DNA of 38,285 nt from Chloroflexota bacterium (GCA_005880615.1 VBID01000050.1:1-38285), one strand, 5' to 3'; shown: positions 21,984 through 29,262, counted from the stretch's first letter. Made by a program: numbers and translations. Notes: generated from the sequence alone by a model not told the origin.

Positions 21984-23133
21984 CCAGACCCACCACGATC
22001 AGGCCGACTAGCGCGATCGGCACGACGTGCAGCGGGAAGAACCCGAGCGAGTTCGCGGCCAAGGCGCTCACGCTCCCGCCCCAGACGGGATGAACGAACA
22101 TCGCGCGATGGGTCCAGAGCCAGCCGACGAGGAGGATCCCGCCGATGAGCCCACACTCCGTCAGCCACTGGATCGGCTCCGAGTGCGCCTCGCGCCACAA
22201 CTCATTCGCCCCGAACGGCAGGAACTTCTCGTGGACCTGGAGGAGCGGCACGTGGTTCACCCAGCCGCCCAACCCCCAGCCGAGCACGGGATCATAGACC
22301 GCCGCGTGCTTCAACCCGAACTTCCAGACGGCGAAGCGGGAGGCGACGGCGGGAGTCGCGAGGCCCTTGAGATAGAGCATGGAAAGAAACGCAAGCCCCC
22401 CGAATCCCGCCGCTACGAGGGGCCACGTCAAATCAACGGACTGACCGTTGGATAGATGGCGACCACCCCCCCAGAGCGCGCGGACGCTTAATCCCACCGC
22501 CAGCGCCAGCAGCGCCGACAGCGAGTGCCCCAGCCACACAACCGGGATGGCGAAGACTAGGAGCCACCAGGGCATGAGCGGGGCGAGGATCGCGATGTAG
22601 GCCGAGACGCTATCGACCCCGCCGAGGGTGCCGATCGGCTGAAACGCGGTCGAGTGGACGCCCGGCGACCAGAGGATGTCGTAGCCTGCGTGCTGCTGGA
22701 ACACGTAGACCACTTGGAACGCGCCGAGTGCGGCGAGGAGGCTGGCGAGATGAGGGCGCCAGTGCCCGGGCACATGGCGAACGGCCACGAGCATCACCGC
22801 ACCCAGCGCGAACACGGCCGTGTGACTCGGGCCAAGGGTCACACTGCCGAACTGGTCCAGCGTCGCCCCGAGGGTCGCCCCGCGGTAGAAGACGGTCACG
22901 CCTGCGAGCCCGACCGCCATCCCGAGCCAGCGGTCCCCTTCACGCCAGATCATCGTGCCGAGGACGCCGAGGGCGACCAGGTAGAACGCCTGGAGCCACC
23001 AGAGCTCGATCCCCTGGACGATCGGGTACTGCGGCAAGCCAAGCCGCGGGGCCCAGAGAGACAGCATCGGGAGCCACGTGGCGAAGGGGGCCACGAGGGC
23101 CCCGCCCAGGATCAGGGGCCACGCCTTCTGCAT
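21958..23133 (-). CDS. O-antigen ligase/polymerase-like membrane protein
   Basis: 391 aa with about ten hydrophobic helices. The Wzy/WaaL (PF04932-like) signature appears in the C-terminal third: DPVLGWGLGGWVNHVP, then a periplasmic loop with REAHSEPIQWLTECGLIGGI, matching the family's G-x-G and H-x(n)-E-x-G-x-x-G pattern. Such proteins join or polymerise lipid-linked sugars at the inner membrane's outer face. Finding it 4 nt after a virion gene and just before the capsid gene is unusual. It could alter the host O-antigen (superinfection exclusion) or glycosylate exported phage proteins (inference). Confidence 0.75.
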   Translation of the reverse strand: MQKAWPLILGGALVAPFATWLPMLSLWAPRLGLPQYPIVQGIELWWLQAFYLVALGVLGTMIWREGDRWLGMAVGLAGVTVFYRGATLGATLDQFGSVTLGPSHTAVFALGAVMLVAVRHVPGHWRPHLASLLAALGAFQVVYVFQQHAGYDILWSPGVHSTAFQPIGTLGGVDSVSAYIAILAPLMPWWLLVFAIPVVWLGHSLSALLALAVGLSVRALWGGGRHLSNGQSVDLTWPLVAAGFGGLAFLSMLYLKGLATPAVASRFAVWKFGLKHAAVYDPVLGWGLGGWVNHVPLLQVHEKFLPFGANELWREAHSEPIQWLTECGLIGGILLVGWLWTHRAMFVHPVWGGSVSALAANSLGFFPLHVVPIALVGLIVVGLATPATAEA

Positions 23134-23137
23134 CGGC

Positions 23138-23911
23138 CTAGATGCCCTGCTTCAAGATGATCCGGTACACGCGGAGGTAGTTCGGCCCCGCCGACCCGAA
23201 GCCCCAGAGGACGTTCAGGATGTGGGCAGACGCCGTGTTGACGTTGGCGACGGTCGCCGCGTTGAGGATCATGGCGGAGGCCGGGGTCCCGACCGAGACG
23301 TACTCGAGCCGCCCGTGCATGAAGACGGTGTTGACGATGTTCGGCGTGGCGTTCCCCGCGGAGGCGAGGTTCGTCATGTTCCCGGTCGCGATCGGGGAGA
23401 GGTAGACATCGAGCAGGAACGGCGTGCCGACCAGCGAGACCGTCGGCGTGACCGCGTTGGCGAGCGTGATGGTCGCCGGTCCCGACGCGACCGCGGCCTG
23501 CGTGCCGACGCCATAGTTCACGCCGACGTTGATCGTGCCCGGCGTCGCCCCCGTGTCGAGGACGCCCCCGATCTGCAGATGGAGCGGGATCGAGCTATTG
23601 AGGGGGCCGAGCGTCGGCTGTCCGGGCACCATCGTGGAGGTCGTGTTCGCCGCGGCCTGGGTCGCGAACATGGCCCCCGGGATGACGATCGAGAAGAGGT
23701 TGACGCCGCCCGTGGCGGCGTTCGAGAGAATCACCGACGCCGTCGAGTAGTAGAGCGTCCCCGCCGGGCCGATGACGGTCACGGCCGGCGTCTGGGCCGA
23801 AGCGACCTCCATCGGGATCGGCGGGAGACCGGGGACCCACGAGAGGAGCAACGCTGCGATCAGCACCCACGCGATCAGTCGGAAGCGTCGCATACGTCCT
23901 CCTCTGGCCAT
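23138..23911 (-). CDS. Secretory structural protein (decoration/head candidate)
   Basis: 257 aa from ATG 23911 (TGATG overlap with the scaffold-like gene); a second ATG six codons in is possible. Basic n-region (MARGGRMRRFR), hydrophobic core LIAWVLIAALLLSWV, and a likely cleavage after ASAQ near residue 40. The mature part is beta-rich, low in charge and Thr/Ala/Gly/Asn-rich (VTVIGPAGTLYYSTASVILS; TPGTINVGVNYGVGTQAAVA), like head decoration or tube proteins. It lies where a decoration or capsid gene normally follows a scaffold gene. It could itself be the main shell protein; the assignment is open. Confidence 0.65.
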   Translation of the reverse strand: MARGGRMRRFRLIAWVLIAALLLSWVPGLPPIPMEVASAQTPAVTVIGPAGTLYYSTASVILSNAATGGVNLFSIVIPGAMFATQAAANTTSTMVPGQPTLGPLNSSIPLHLQIGGVLDTGATPGTINVGVNYGVGTQAAVASGPATITLANAVTPTVSLVGTPFLLDVYLSPIATGNMTNLASAGNATPNIVNTVFMHGRLEYVSVGTPASAMILNAATVANVNTASAHILNVLWGFGSAGPNYLRVYRIILKQGI

Positions 23912-24558
23912 CACTGCCTCCCCTGCTGGACATCCCACGGGGCCGGATCGAGCGGTCGCCCGGCCTTCAGGTCCTCGAGGTCCTTGTACGCGCGCTTCAA
24001 CGCCCACTGACGCCCGACCGAGCGGCCTTCGCCTTCACCGATGCCGGGGCCCCCGCCCGCCGCCTTCACGAAGTAGTCGCCGCCCGCGCCCTGGATGCCG
24101 GGGAGTTCGGTCACGAGGGACGACGAGCGCGGCGTGCCGACCTGGCTCTGCGTCTTGTAGTAGTTCGCGGCGACCTCGTAGTCCGCCGTCAGGCGCTCGA
24201 TCATGAGCTTCTCGATCCGCTCGATGTCCCCGTCCGAGTAGCCCTGGGCCTTCAGCTTCTGGTGGGCGGCCTCCCGCGAGCGGCTCTGCATCTCCGCCTC
24301 GCGCTCCCGCTTCCACTCCTCGCGCTCTTTTCGGACTTCCTCGAGCGTCTTCGCGCGCTCGCGCTCCGCGGCCTGGCGCATCTCGGCCATCGGGAGGGAG
24401 CCGGGGGCGACCTTCTCCACGAGCTTTCGCATCTCGGGGCCGGTCTCGGGATCGTTCCAGAGGAGGTTCGCCAGACGGCGCTCGGCCTCGACGCGCTGCT
24501 GCTGCTGCTCGGGCGTCGGCGCGGGCTTACCGGGTTCGGCGACGATCGGCTCGGCCAT
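23911..24558 (-). CDS. Scaffolding-like coiled-coil protein
   Basis: 215 aa. Acidic, Pro/Gln-rich N-terminus (APTPEQQQQRVEAERRLANL), then a long highly charged helix (ERERAKTLEEVRKEREEWKR onward, about residues 66-105) and helical KLKAQGYSDGDIERIEKLMI. The C-terminus is Gly-rich and then basic. Composition, length and position just before shell-protein genes are typical of phage scaffolding proteins. No protease motif. It shares one base with the next gene. Confidence 0.7.
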   Translation of the reverse strand: MAEPIVAEPGKPAPTPEQQQQRVEAERRLANLLWNDPETGPEMRKLVEKVAPGSLPMAEMRQAAERERAKTLEEVRKEREEWKREREAEMQSRSREAAHQKLKAQGYSDGDIERIEKLMIERLTADYEVAANYYKTQSQVGTPRSSSLVTELPGIQGAGGDYFVKAAGGGPGIGEGEGRSVGRQWALKRAYKDLEDLKAGRPLDPAPWDVQQGRQ

Positions 24559-24986
24559 CAGGGCGCCTGGACCTGCGTCACGATGACGCGCTCAGAGGAG
24601 GGCTCGAGCGGGGCGACCGCATCGTGGAAGACGGTGCAGTTCGGGACGTGGACCGAGGTCCCGTAGGTGATGCCGACGCAGTGCGGGCTGGAGCCCGTCG
24701 CGAGGCAGTCGGGGTACTCCGGGCAGGAGAAGTTCGCCACGCTCCCGTCCTCGAGGATCGTGCCTCCGAGCTTGGCGTCCCGCATCGCCGCCTGGATCTT
24801 CTTCGCCTGGACGCCCTTCCGCAGGAGACCCTTCACTGACATCGCGGTCGGCTTCCCGTGATGGTCGGCGTCGTAGCTCGCCTGCTGGATATCCCCGCCG
24901 AGTTGGTTCGCCGGCCGGGACTTCATCCTCTTCAGTTCCGCTTCGAGATCCGCGAGACGCTGCTTCAGCTCGTCACTTTCGGCCAT
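24558..24986 (-). CDS. 142-aa protein with coiled coil and Cys-rich domain
   Basis: ATG 24986 is preceded by GAAAGGACG. An N-terminal coiled coil (SDELKQRLADLEAELKRMKS) is followed by a Cys/His-containing domain (NFSCPEYPDCLATGSSPHCVG, Cys pairs at about 92-105, and later VPNCTVFHD). The Cys set could bind zinc. It overlaps the Zn-ribbon gene by 14 nt and the scaffold-like gene by 1 nt. Perhaps a head-assembly adaptor; function unknown. Confidence 0.65.
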   Translation of the reverse strand: MAESDELKQRLADLEAELKRMKSRPANQLGGDIQQASYDADHHGKPTAMSVKGLLRKGVQAKKIQAAMRDAKLGGTILEDGSVANFSCPEYPDCLATGSSPHCVGITYGTSVHVPNCTVFHDAVAPLEPSSERVIVTQVQAP

Positions 24987-25182
24987 CGCGCGTCCTTTCG
25001 GGGATCGGCCCCGTGACCAGATAGGGTCGGCCCTGCTGATCCATGTAGAGATAGAGGCCGTTGTCCTTGGCGCGGTCGCACCGGAGCACGTGCATGCCCT
25101 CAATGCGCGTGAACGCACTGTGCGCCTGGCCGCAGGCCCCGCACGGCAGGAGATTCATGAGGCGCGGGAGCGGGGTCGCCAT
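24973..25182 (-). CDS. 69-aa Cys-knuckle protein
   Basis: LLPCGACGQAHSAF gives a CxxC pair (residues 14-17), with a later Cys (VLRCDRAKD). The C-terminal part is beta-like (NGLYLYMDQQGRPYLVTGP) with a basic tail. It lies 3 nt downstream of the second member of a tandem paralogue pair. Unrecognised family. Confidence 0.6.
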   Translation of the reverse strand: MATPLPRLMNLLPCGACGQAHSAFTRIEGMHVLRCDRAKDNGLYLYMDQQGRPYLVTGPIPERTRDGRK

Positions 25183-25185
25183 CTA

Positions 25186-25431
25186 TCAGTCGTTCACGTT
25201 CGTGGACTTCCGCGCGACCTTCACGCCGGTCGGCCCGCCGGACTCCAACTGCCCGATGTACTTCTGCGCGGACTGGGAGTGCGGGAGGTTGTCCTCGTTC
25301 CAGCGGCCCGCGTTGCCGAGGCCGCCGACTTCCATGAACCTTGGAGGGTTCATGATCCGACCCACGAGCTGCGTGCGGTCCCTAGGATCCCTAATAGGGT
25401 AGATTTCCGGGGCAACTATTCCGCCGGCCAT
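25186..25431 (-). CDS. 81-aa protein, tandem paralogue B
   Basis: Strongly similar along its length to the gene just upstream (25442-25684). Shared blocks are MAGGI, VGR, PR-ME-GGLGN-GRWNED-LPHSQS-QK, VKVA and a C-terminal N-x-x-D. A strong Shine-Dalgarno (GAGGAGG) precedes the ATG. No membrane span or Cys. Two copies next to each other suggest a hetero-oligomeric structural element of the head or portal region. Family not recognised. Confidence 0.7.
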   Translation of the reverse strand: MAGGIVAPEIYPIRDPRDRTQLVGRIMNPPRFMEVGGLGNAGRWNEDNLPHSQSAQKYIGQLESGGPTGVKVARKSTNVND

Positions 25432-25441
25432 GGCAACCTCC

Positions 25442-25684
25442 TCAGTCGTTCCGGTTGTGCGCCGTCTTCGCGACCTTGACCTTCGTCGTCGGCTTCTCGA
25501 CCTGCGCGATGTTCTTCTGGGGCGACTGGGAATGAGGAAGATGGTCTTCGTTCCACCGCCCCGGATTCCCCAACCCCCCGATCTCCATGTAGCGCGGACG
25601 GTTGTCCATCCGCCCGACGATCATTCGCTTGTCCGCCGGGAGCCTGATCTCGAAGAGGTCCGGCTTCGTGATTCCGCCTGCCAT
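25442..25684 (-). CDS. 80-aa protein, tandem paralogue A
   Basis: Begins at the ATG directly after the 146-aa gene's stop. It carries IVGRMDNRPRYMEIGGLGNP and then GRWNEDHLPHSQSPQKNIAQ, with about half of all positions identical to the next gene. The C-terminal tail is Lys-rich (TTKVKVAKTAHNRND). The duplication is old, as third positions and several residues differ. Structural role inferred from its position between portal and scaffold. Confidence 0.7.
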   Translation of the reverse strand: MAGGITKPDLFEIRLPADKRMIVGRMDNRPRYMEIGGLGNPGRWNEDHLPHSQSPQKNIAQVEKPTTKVKVAKTAHNRND

Positions 25685-26125
25685 CTACGCCGCCTTCCCT
25701 GGCTCGGTGGCCGCCATCGGAGGAGCGCCACCGCCACCGCCGAGCCCCATCTGCCCCAACCGCGCCTTGATCGCTGCCGCCTGATCGGGCGAGGGCTGGG
25801 ATTGCGGGACCGCGCGCTCGCCCATGATCTTGACCTCTTGGCGCGTGAGATCGGGCTGGGCCTGACCAAAGCGCTTGGAGAGAATGCCGGCGACCTTCAG
25901 GAGGTCCTGCTCCTCCTCGGTGCCGTTCCCCATCATCGGCACGGCACTCTTGACGAGCGTGAGGATGATCCCCGCGAGGTGCATCCCTCGAGCGCGAATC
26001 CCCGCGTTCTGCGGAGGGACCGTCGCCGGCGCCGTCGTCCCCGGAGGGATCGGCGGACGCCCCGCCATGGGGGCTCCCATCGGCATCGGGGTCGGCCCCG
26101 GCGTCATCTGACCGTCAGGCATCAC
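25685..26125 (-). CDS. Met/Pro-rich 145-aa head-region protein
   Basis: The start is ATG 26122 (or GTG 26125); both touch the stop of an upstream mini-ORF. The first 40 residues are repetitive Met/Pro/Gly (MTPGPTPMPMGAPMAGRPPI). A helical middle follows (GIILTLVKSAVPMMGNGTEE; DLLKVAGILSKRFGQ), and the C-terminus is Gly-rich. The sequence also stays open upstream of the start in the same frame for about 27 codons (back to a TGA) without a canonical start, so a longer form cannot be excluded. Head-assembly role by context only. Confidence 0.6.
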   Translation of the reverse strand: MMPDGQMTPGPTPMPMGAPMAGRPPIPPGTTAPATVPPQNAGIRARGMHLAGIILTLVKSAVPMMGNGTEEEQDLLKVAGILSKRFGQAQPDLTRQEVKIMGERAVPQSQPSPDQAAAIKARLGQMGLGGGGGAPPMAATEPGKAA

Positions 26126-26126
26126 G

Positions 26127-26228
26127 TCACCTGGCGCGGCGAGCCGAACGGCCCTGATGCCGTCGAGCGCGAGCTCGCCGGAGATTGCGCCGGGCGGCTT
26201 GAGAATGCCGCCGACTCAACCGCGCCAT
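26127..26228 (-). CDS. 33-aa Arg-rich mini-ORF
   Basis: ATG 26228 follows AGAGGTG. The peptide is highly basic (ARLSRRHSQAARRNLRRARA, then more Arg). Its TGA lies just before the 145-aa gene's start. It is the third of three consecutive mini-ORFs. In a GC-rich genome such Arg-rich frames arise by chance, so support is only positional. A GTG 4 nt upstream opens an alternative frame that ends at the next gene's start. Confidence 0.25.
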   Translation of the reverse strand: MARLSRRHSQAARRNLRRARARRHQGRSARRAR

Positions 26229-26234
26229 GCACCT

Positions 26235-26306
26235 CTAACGGCCTCGACGGGTCCGGCGACCTTTGCCGCCGTGACCCCCACGACCTCTCGCGAACTCCAC
26301 GACCAC
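26235..26306 (-). CDS. 23-aa Gly/Arg-rich mini-ORF
   Basis: The GTG at 26306 overlaps the previous TAG by one base (TAGTG), a junction type used elsewhere here (19698). It encodes VVVEFARGRGGHGGKGRRTR and then R-G-R, an RGG-like basic peptide. No good ribosome-binding site, so translation would depend on coupling. Low confidence. Confidence 0.25.
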   Translation of the reverse strand: MVVEFARGRGGHGGKGRRTRRGR

Positions 26307-26365
26307 TACCGGCCCTTCCGGCGTCCGCGCCGACCTTGCCTGCTACGGATGATCTCCGTGAACAT
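26306..26365 (-). CDS. 19-aa basic mini-ORF
   Basis: ATG 26365 has a purine-rich GAAAGGTGG upstream. It reads MFTEIIRSRQGRRGRRKGR, then TAG, which is fused to the next GTG. With the two following mini-ORFs it fills the otherwise empty stretch between the divergent Fis-like gene and the 145-aa gene. May be genuine leader peptides or chance. Confidence 0.25.
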   Translation of the reverse strand: MFTEIIRSRQGRRGRRKGR

Positions 26366-26467
26366 CACCAGCCACCTTTCTCCCGCATCCCCTTTCGGGG
26401 CGGGCCGTTGATTACGTCTAGGGGGCAGCGTGGCAAAGGTCTGCGGACGATTTCTAGCCGGAAAAGT

Positions 26468-26495
26468 TTGCCGGGCACGTCCGAACGGGTATGGT
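26468..26495 (+). promoter_or_regulatory. Candidate sigma70 promoter for plus-strand Fis-like gene
   Basis: TTGCCG (26468-26473) and TATGGT (26490-26495) are separated by 16 bp, on the only plus-strand transcription path in the middle of the genome. If used, transcription starts near 26502, so the HTH gene would start at GTG 26509 or ATG 26548 rather than at 26491. Confidence 0.35.
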
Positions 26496-26673
26496 ATGGT
26501 CGGTCTTAGTGGACGGGCACAGCCTGCTCGTGCGAGAGACCGAGCGCATGAAACGGGCGCTCGTAGAGCGCGTGCTGAAGAAGCACAACGGCGTCCGCGC
26601 CCGCGCGGCCCGCGAACTTCAGATCGAATCGTCCCACCTCCGGAGACTCATCAAGAAGTGGGGGCTGAAGTAG
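26491..26673 (+). CDS. Fis-type helix-turn-helix protein
   Basis: Up to 60 aa. The C-terminal 41 residues match the Fis/NtrC DNA-binding domain (HTH_8): MKRALVERVLKKHNGVRARA, then A-R-E-L-Q-I-E-S-S-H-L-R-R-L-I-K-K-W-G-L-K. It holds only the DNA-binding part, with no sigma54 ATPase. ATG 26491 gives the longest form; ATG 26548, after GAGAG, gives just the domain. It is followed without a gap by the 141-aa gene. Likely a regulator or nucleoid-like factor for the phage; it could bind the left-end dyads (inference). Confidence 0.75.
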   Translation: MVWSVLVDGHSLLVRETERMKRALVERVLKKHNGVRARAARELQIESSHLRRLIKKWGLK

Positions 26674-27099
26674 ATGGCGCAGTGGCAAGAGCTTAACGAG
26701 GCGGTGTGGGAAGAATGGCTCGCCGGTCGCCCGGAGGTCATTCAAGAATTAGCGCGGCGCTTTCGTCCAGATCGGTTGTATCGCCTCACGTCGAGCGGCC
26801 ATCGGTGTTACCCGGTGTCGTATAGCGAGAACGGGACGCTGACGGTTGCGGTGACGGGTCAATTCAACCGCATTCTGTTCGGGCGGAAGGTCTTTGGCAT
26901 CAAGCCCGAGGATTTGATCGAGTGCGATCTGCCTGGGCCAGACGAGGATCTCGGCGAGACTGCGCGTGAGGCGGGCTACTCAGACGACGACATCACCAAC
27001 ATCCTGATCCCGAAGCTACGTAGGACCTGGGGATCAAGCACCGAAAGTCCTAGCCCCGCATCGCCTTCACTTCCTTCGCCTTCGCCTCCCGCTCCTTGA
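26674..27099 (+). CDS. 141-aa plus-strand protein, function unknown
   Basis: Starts directly after the Fis-like gene's TAG, with GTGGGGG upstream. The N-terminal part is acidic and helical (WQELNEAVWEEWLAGRPEVI). A beta region follows (RLYRLTSSGHRCYPVSYSEN; LTVAVTGQFNRILFG) and then KPEDLIECDLPGPDEDL. The last 17 residues (SPSPASPSLPSPSPPAP) are read antisense through the 3' end of the portal gene, giving a 50-nt convergent overlap. That tail probably reflects loss of an earlier stop. Likely works with the HTH protein. Confidence 0.65.
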   Translation: MAQWQELNEAVWEEWLAGRPEVIQELARRFRPDRLYRLTSSGHRCYPVSYSENGTLTVAVTGQFNRILFGRKVFGIKPEDLIECDLPGPDEDLGETAREAGYSDDDITNILIPKLRRTWGSSTESPSPASPSLPSPSPPAP

Positions 27100-28720
27100 C
27101 CTCCAGCACGCGCTCCGCCCGCTTCGCCGCTGCCTCGGCGAGTTTTCTCGCCTTCGCCACGAGCAGCTCGTCGTGCGGCAAGTTGAGCAGGCGAATCGCG
27201 TCCTCGTTGTCGATGGCGCCCCACGACTTCGCGAGGGCGACCTTCTGCACGATCTGCTCGCTGTAGACGGGGGAGCTCGAGTGCGCGGACACGCGGACCA
27301 CGAAGTCGTTCGGCATCTGGGAGAGCCACCACTCGTCGCCGTTGACCTTCCGAAGCGTCTGGGACATGACGCGGCGCTGGAGGCGGAGCATCTGGGTGGT
27401 GATGCTCTCTACCCAGTCCTCTACGCGCATCGCGCGCGAGAACGTCGGCCCAGACGAGAGCGTCGCGAGGACCGCGGCCTGCTCGCCCGAGCGCACGCCC
27501 GGCTCCGTCTGCCCGTGGAGAATCGGCGGGAGACCGAACTGTGCGGCCATCATGCGCTCGATCTCCTGCACTTCCGCGAAGGCATCGGGGGGCATTTGAG
27601 GGACAACGGGCTTGATGTCCGTATTTCCTGGGCCGGGAGGAATCGGGAGGAAGCCGCCGGGCTCGCGGAGGGCTTCCATTTTTTCCTCCAAGATCCCCGT
27701 GAAGCCGATGCCGACGTAGGGCGGGCGGTAGTTCATCTGCATGATATAGGAGATCTGCTCAAGCCGTTCGGTGAGGAGCGCCTGAAGCGGCAACACCGAT
27801 TCGATCGCCGGCACGCCCCAGCCGTAGCCGGGGACGGGTCCATAGCACAGCGGGTGGAACGGATGCTCCCCCGGCACGAGCGGGTTGATCGGGTCCCAGA
27901 GAATCCGCTCGGTCGGGAGGAAGTTTTTCACGACGCGGTAGTCCTGCTGGTCGTCGTCCCAGATCCAGAGCTCGGCCAGCGGCACCACGGGCTCCCTGAC
28001 TTGCGGCATCGCGAGCGAGGTGTCGGAGGCATAGTTCACCTGGCCGATCATGTTCGGGGAGGCTTGCGCTAAGATGAGGCGCTGGACCGTCGGCGGCAAG
28101 AAATCCGCTCCGCCGCTCCCTTCCATCGGCGTCGCATGCTCTCTGGCCTCTCGGATCAGTTCCTCTCGATACTTCACGTCGGGATGCGTCCGGACCATCC
28201 GCTCGTACTTCGGCAGAGACATCGTGTAGAAGTGGCAGATCGCCTCCTGTTTGTCGAGGTCGTCCCCGTCTTCTTCCAGCACGCCGATGTCCGAGGGGTC
28301 GGCGAGAATCGTGAGCGTCGGGACGTTCCGATCCACGATGACCTTCGCGGTGAGGGTGTCCATCGCGTGCGCCCAGCGGACGGCGGAGAGGGCGACGAGC
28401 CCCGTGTCGGTGTCGTTCCACAGGCGCTGGAGTTCGAGGCGGGCTCCGTCTTCTTCCTCAATCCACTGGTCCCCGTAGTGGGGCGGAAGGATCACGCCGA
28501 AGCGCACACGCTCAGGCGCGAACAGATGCGCGGTCGAGATGTTGACGAGCTTCTCGATGGCGTTGTGACGCACTTGAACCCCAGAATCGTTACCAAGAAG
28601 CAGCCACGATCTCATCCTCCGCCATTTCGACCTCCGAGACGTTCGCGAAGCCATGTCGATCTGCCTGATCTTATTTCTGTAGAGACTATGGCGGTCGCTG
28701 AGATTCTCAGGGATCTTCAT
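27050..28720 (-). CDS. Portal protein
   Basis: 556 aa from ATG 28720, overlapping the HNH gene's stop by 4 nt. Features are a basic N-terminal region (SRRSKWRRMRSWLLLGNDSG), the wing/stem-like central part (LLTERLEQISYIMQMNYRPP) and the typical portal segment MMAAQFGLPPILHGQTEPGV with RSGEQAAVLATL. A long Lys/Glu/Ala C-terminal helix forms the barrel-like tail (KREREA-type repeats at 525-556). It forms the dodecameric DNA entry ring with TerL upstream. Length fits podoviral/siphoviral portals. The gene ends antisense to the plus-strand 141-aa gene. Confidence 0.85.
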   Translation of the reverse strand: MKIPENLSDRHSLYRNKIRQIDMASRTSRRSKWRRMRSWLLLGNDSGVQVRHNAIEKLVNISTAHLFAPERVRFGVILPPHYGDQWIEEEDGARLELQRLWNDTDTGLVALSAVRWAHAMDTLTAKVIVDRNVPTLTILADPSDIGVLEEDGDDLDKQEAICHFYTMSLPKYERMVRTHPDVKYREELIREAREHATPMEGSGGADFLPPTVQRLILAQASPNMIGQVNYASDTSLAMPQVREPVVPLAELWIWDDDQQDYRVVKNFLPTERILWDPINPLVPGEHPFHPLCYGPVPGYGWGVPAIESVLPLQALLTERLEQISYIMQMNYRPPYVGIGFTGILEEKMEALREPGGFLPIPPGPGNTDIKPVVPQMPPDAFAEVQEIERMMAAQFGLPPILHGQTEPGVRSGEQAAVLATLSSGPTFSRAMRVEDWVESITTQMLRLQRRVMSQTLRKVNGDEWWLSQMPNDFVVRVSAHSSSPVYSEQIVQKVALAKSWGAIDNEDAIRLLNLPHDELLVAKARKLAEAAAKRAERVLEVKEREAKAKEVKAMRG

Positions 28721-29262
28721 GGGCGATAGCCGGGGATCTTCAGATAATGGCCCATGAGCAATCCTCGCGTTGGGCGTTTGTGGCTATCCGAACTCCTCAC
28801 CTCAGCTCCGCAGCCGCAGAGACACGGACGACCCGGAAGAGCCGCTTGTTCTGCGCTCACTCGGGCGCGACGCTGCCTGCCCGTTTCGTTGCGACAGATG
28901 CTACAACGGCGGCCGAGTCCGTCGAGGACATCGTAAACGTGACCGCGCGGGCAGACGACCTGCCGAGCCTTGCGTGCGCCGACGCCGACGCCGCGCATGG
29001 CATTGGTGTACATCGTCACGGCTTCGAGGTGGGCCGGGTTCACACAGGCACGAACACGACAGAGGTGGTCGAGGGTCAGTCCTGGCGGGATCGGTTCGCG
29101 GGCTAACTCATAGACGACTCGGTGAGCGTATGCCGCGCGACCATTCCAGCGAACCGCGCCGTAGTCACCATGCTGGAATCGCGCGCCGGTCCACAACCAG
29201 CATCCCGAATTCGGCTCCGGCGAGATGAACTTCTCGATGCGTTCCGGCAGGGCCTCGACCAC
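28717..29262 (-). CDS. HNH homing-type endonuclease (paralogue)
   Basis: 181 aa from GTG 29262. The core reads EPNSGCWLWTGARFQHGDYG, YAHRVVYELAREPIPPGL, TLDHLCRVRACVNPAHLEAV, with His in LDH and the NPAH helix forming the ββα-metal site. A Zn-binding tail follows (VVCPRGHVYD ... CSICRNETG) and an extra C-terminal CLCGCGAEV with a basic end that could recognise DNA. It is very similar to the endonuclease at 14427. It splits the DUF7694/Zn-ribbon genes from the portal, whose ATG overlaps its stop. Confidence 0.85.
   Translation of the reverse strand: MVEALPERIEKFISPEPNSGCWLWTGARFQHGDYGAVRWNGRAAYAHRVVYELAREPIPPGLTLDHLCRVRACVNPAHLEAVTMYTNAMRGVGVGARKARQVVCPRGHVYDVLDGLGRRCSICRNETGRQRRARVSAEQAALPGRPCLCGCGAEVRSSDSHKRPTRGLLMGHYLKIPGYRP

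Noticed and set aside
26157-26411. 84-codon plus-strand frame before the Fis-like gene
   Set aside because: Pro/Thr/Ser-rich without a ribosome-binding site, opposite to the mini-ORFs; no support beyond being open.
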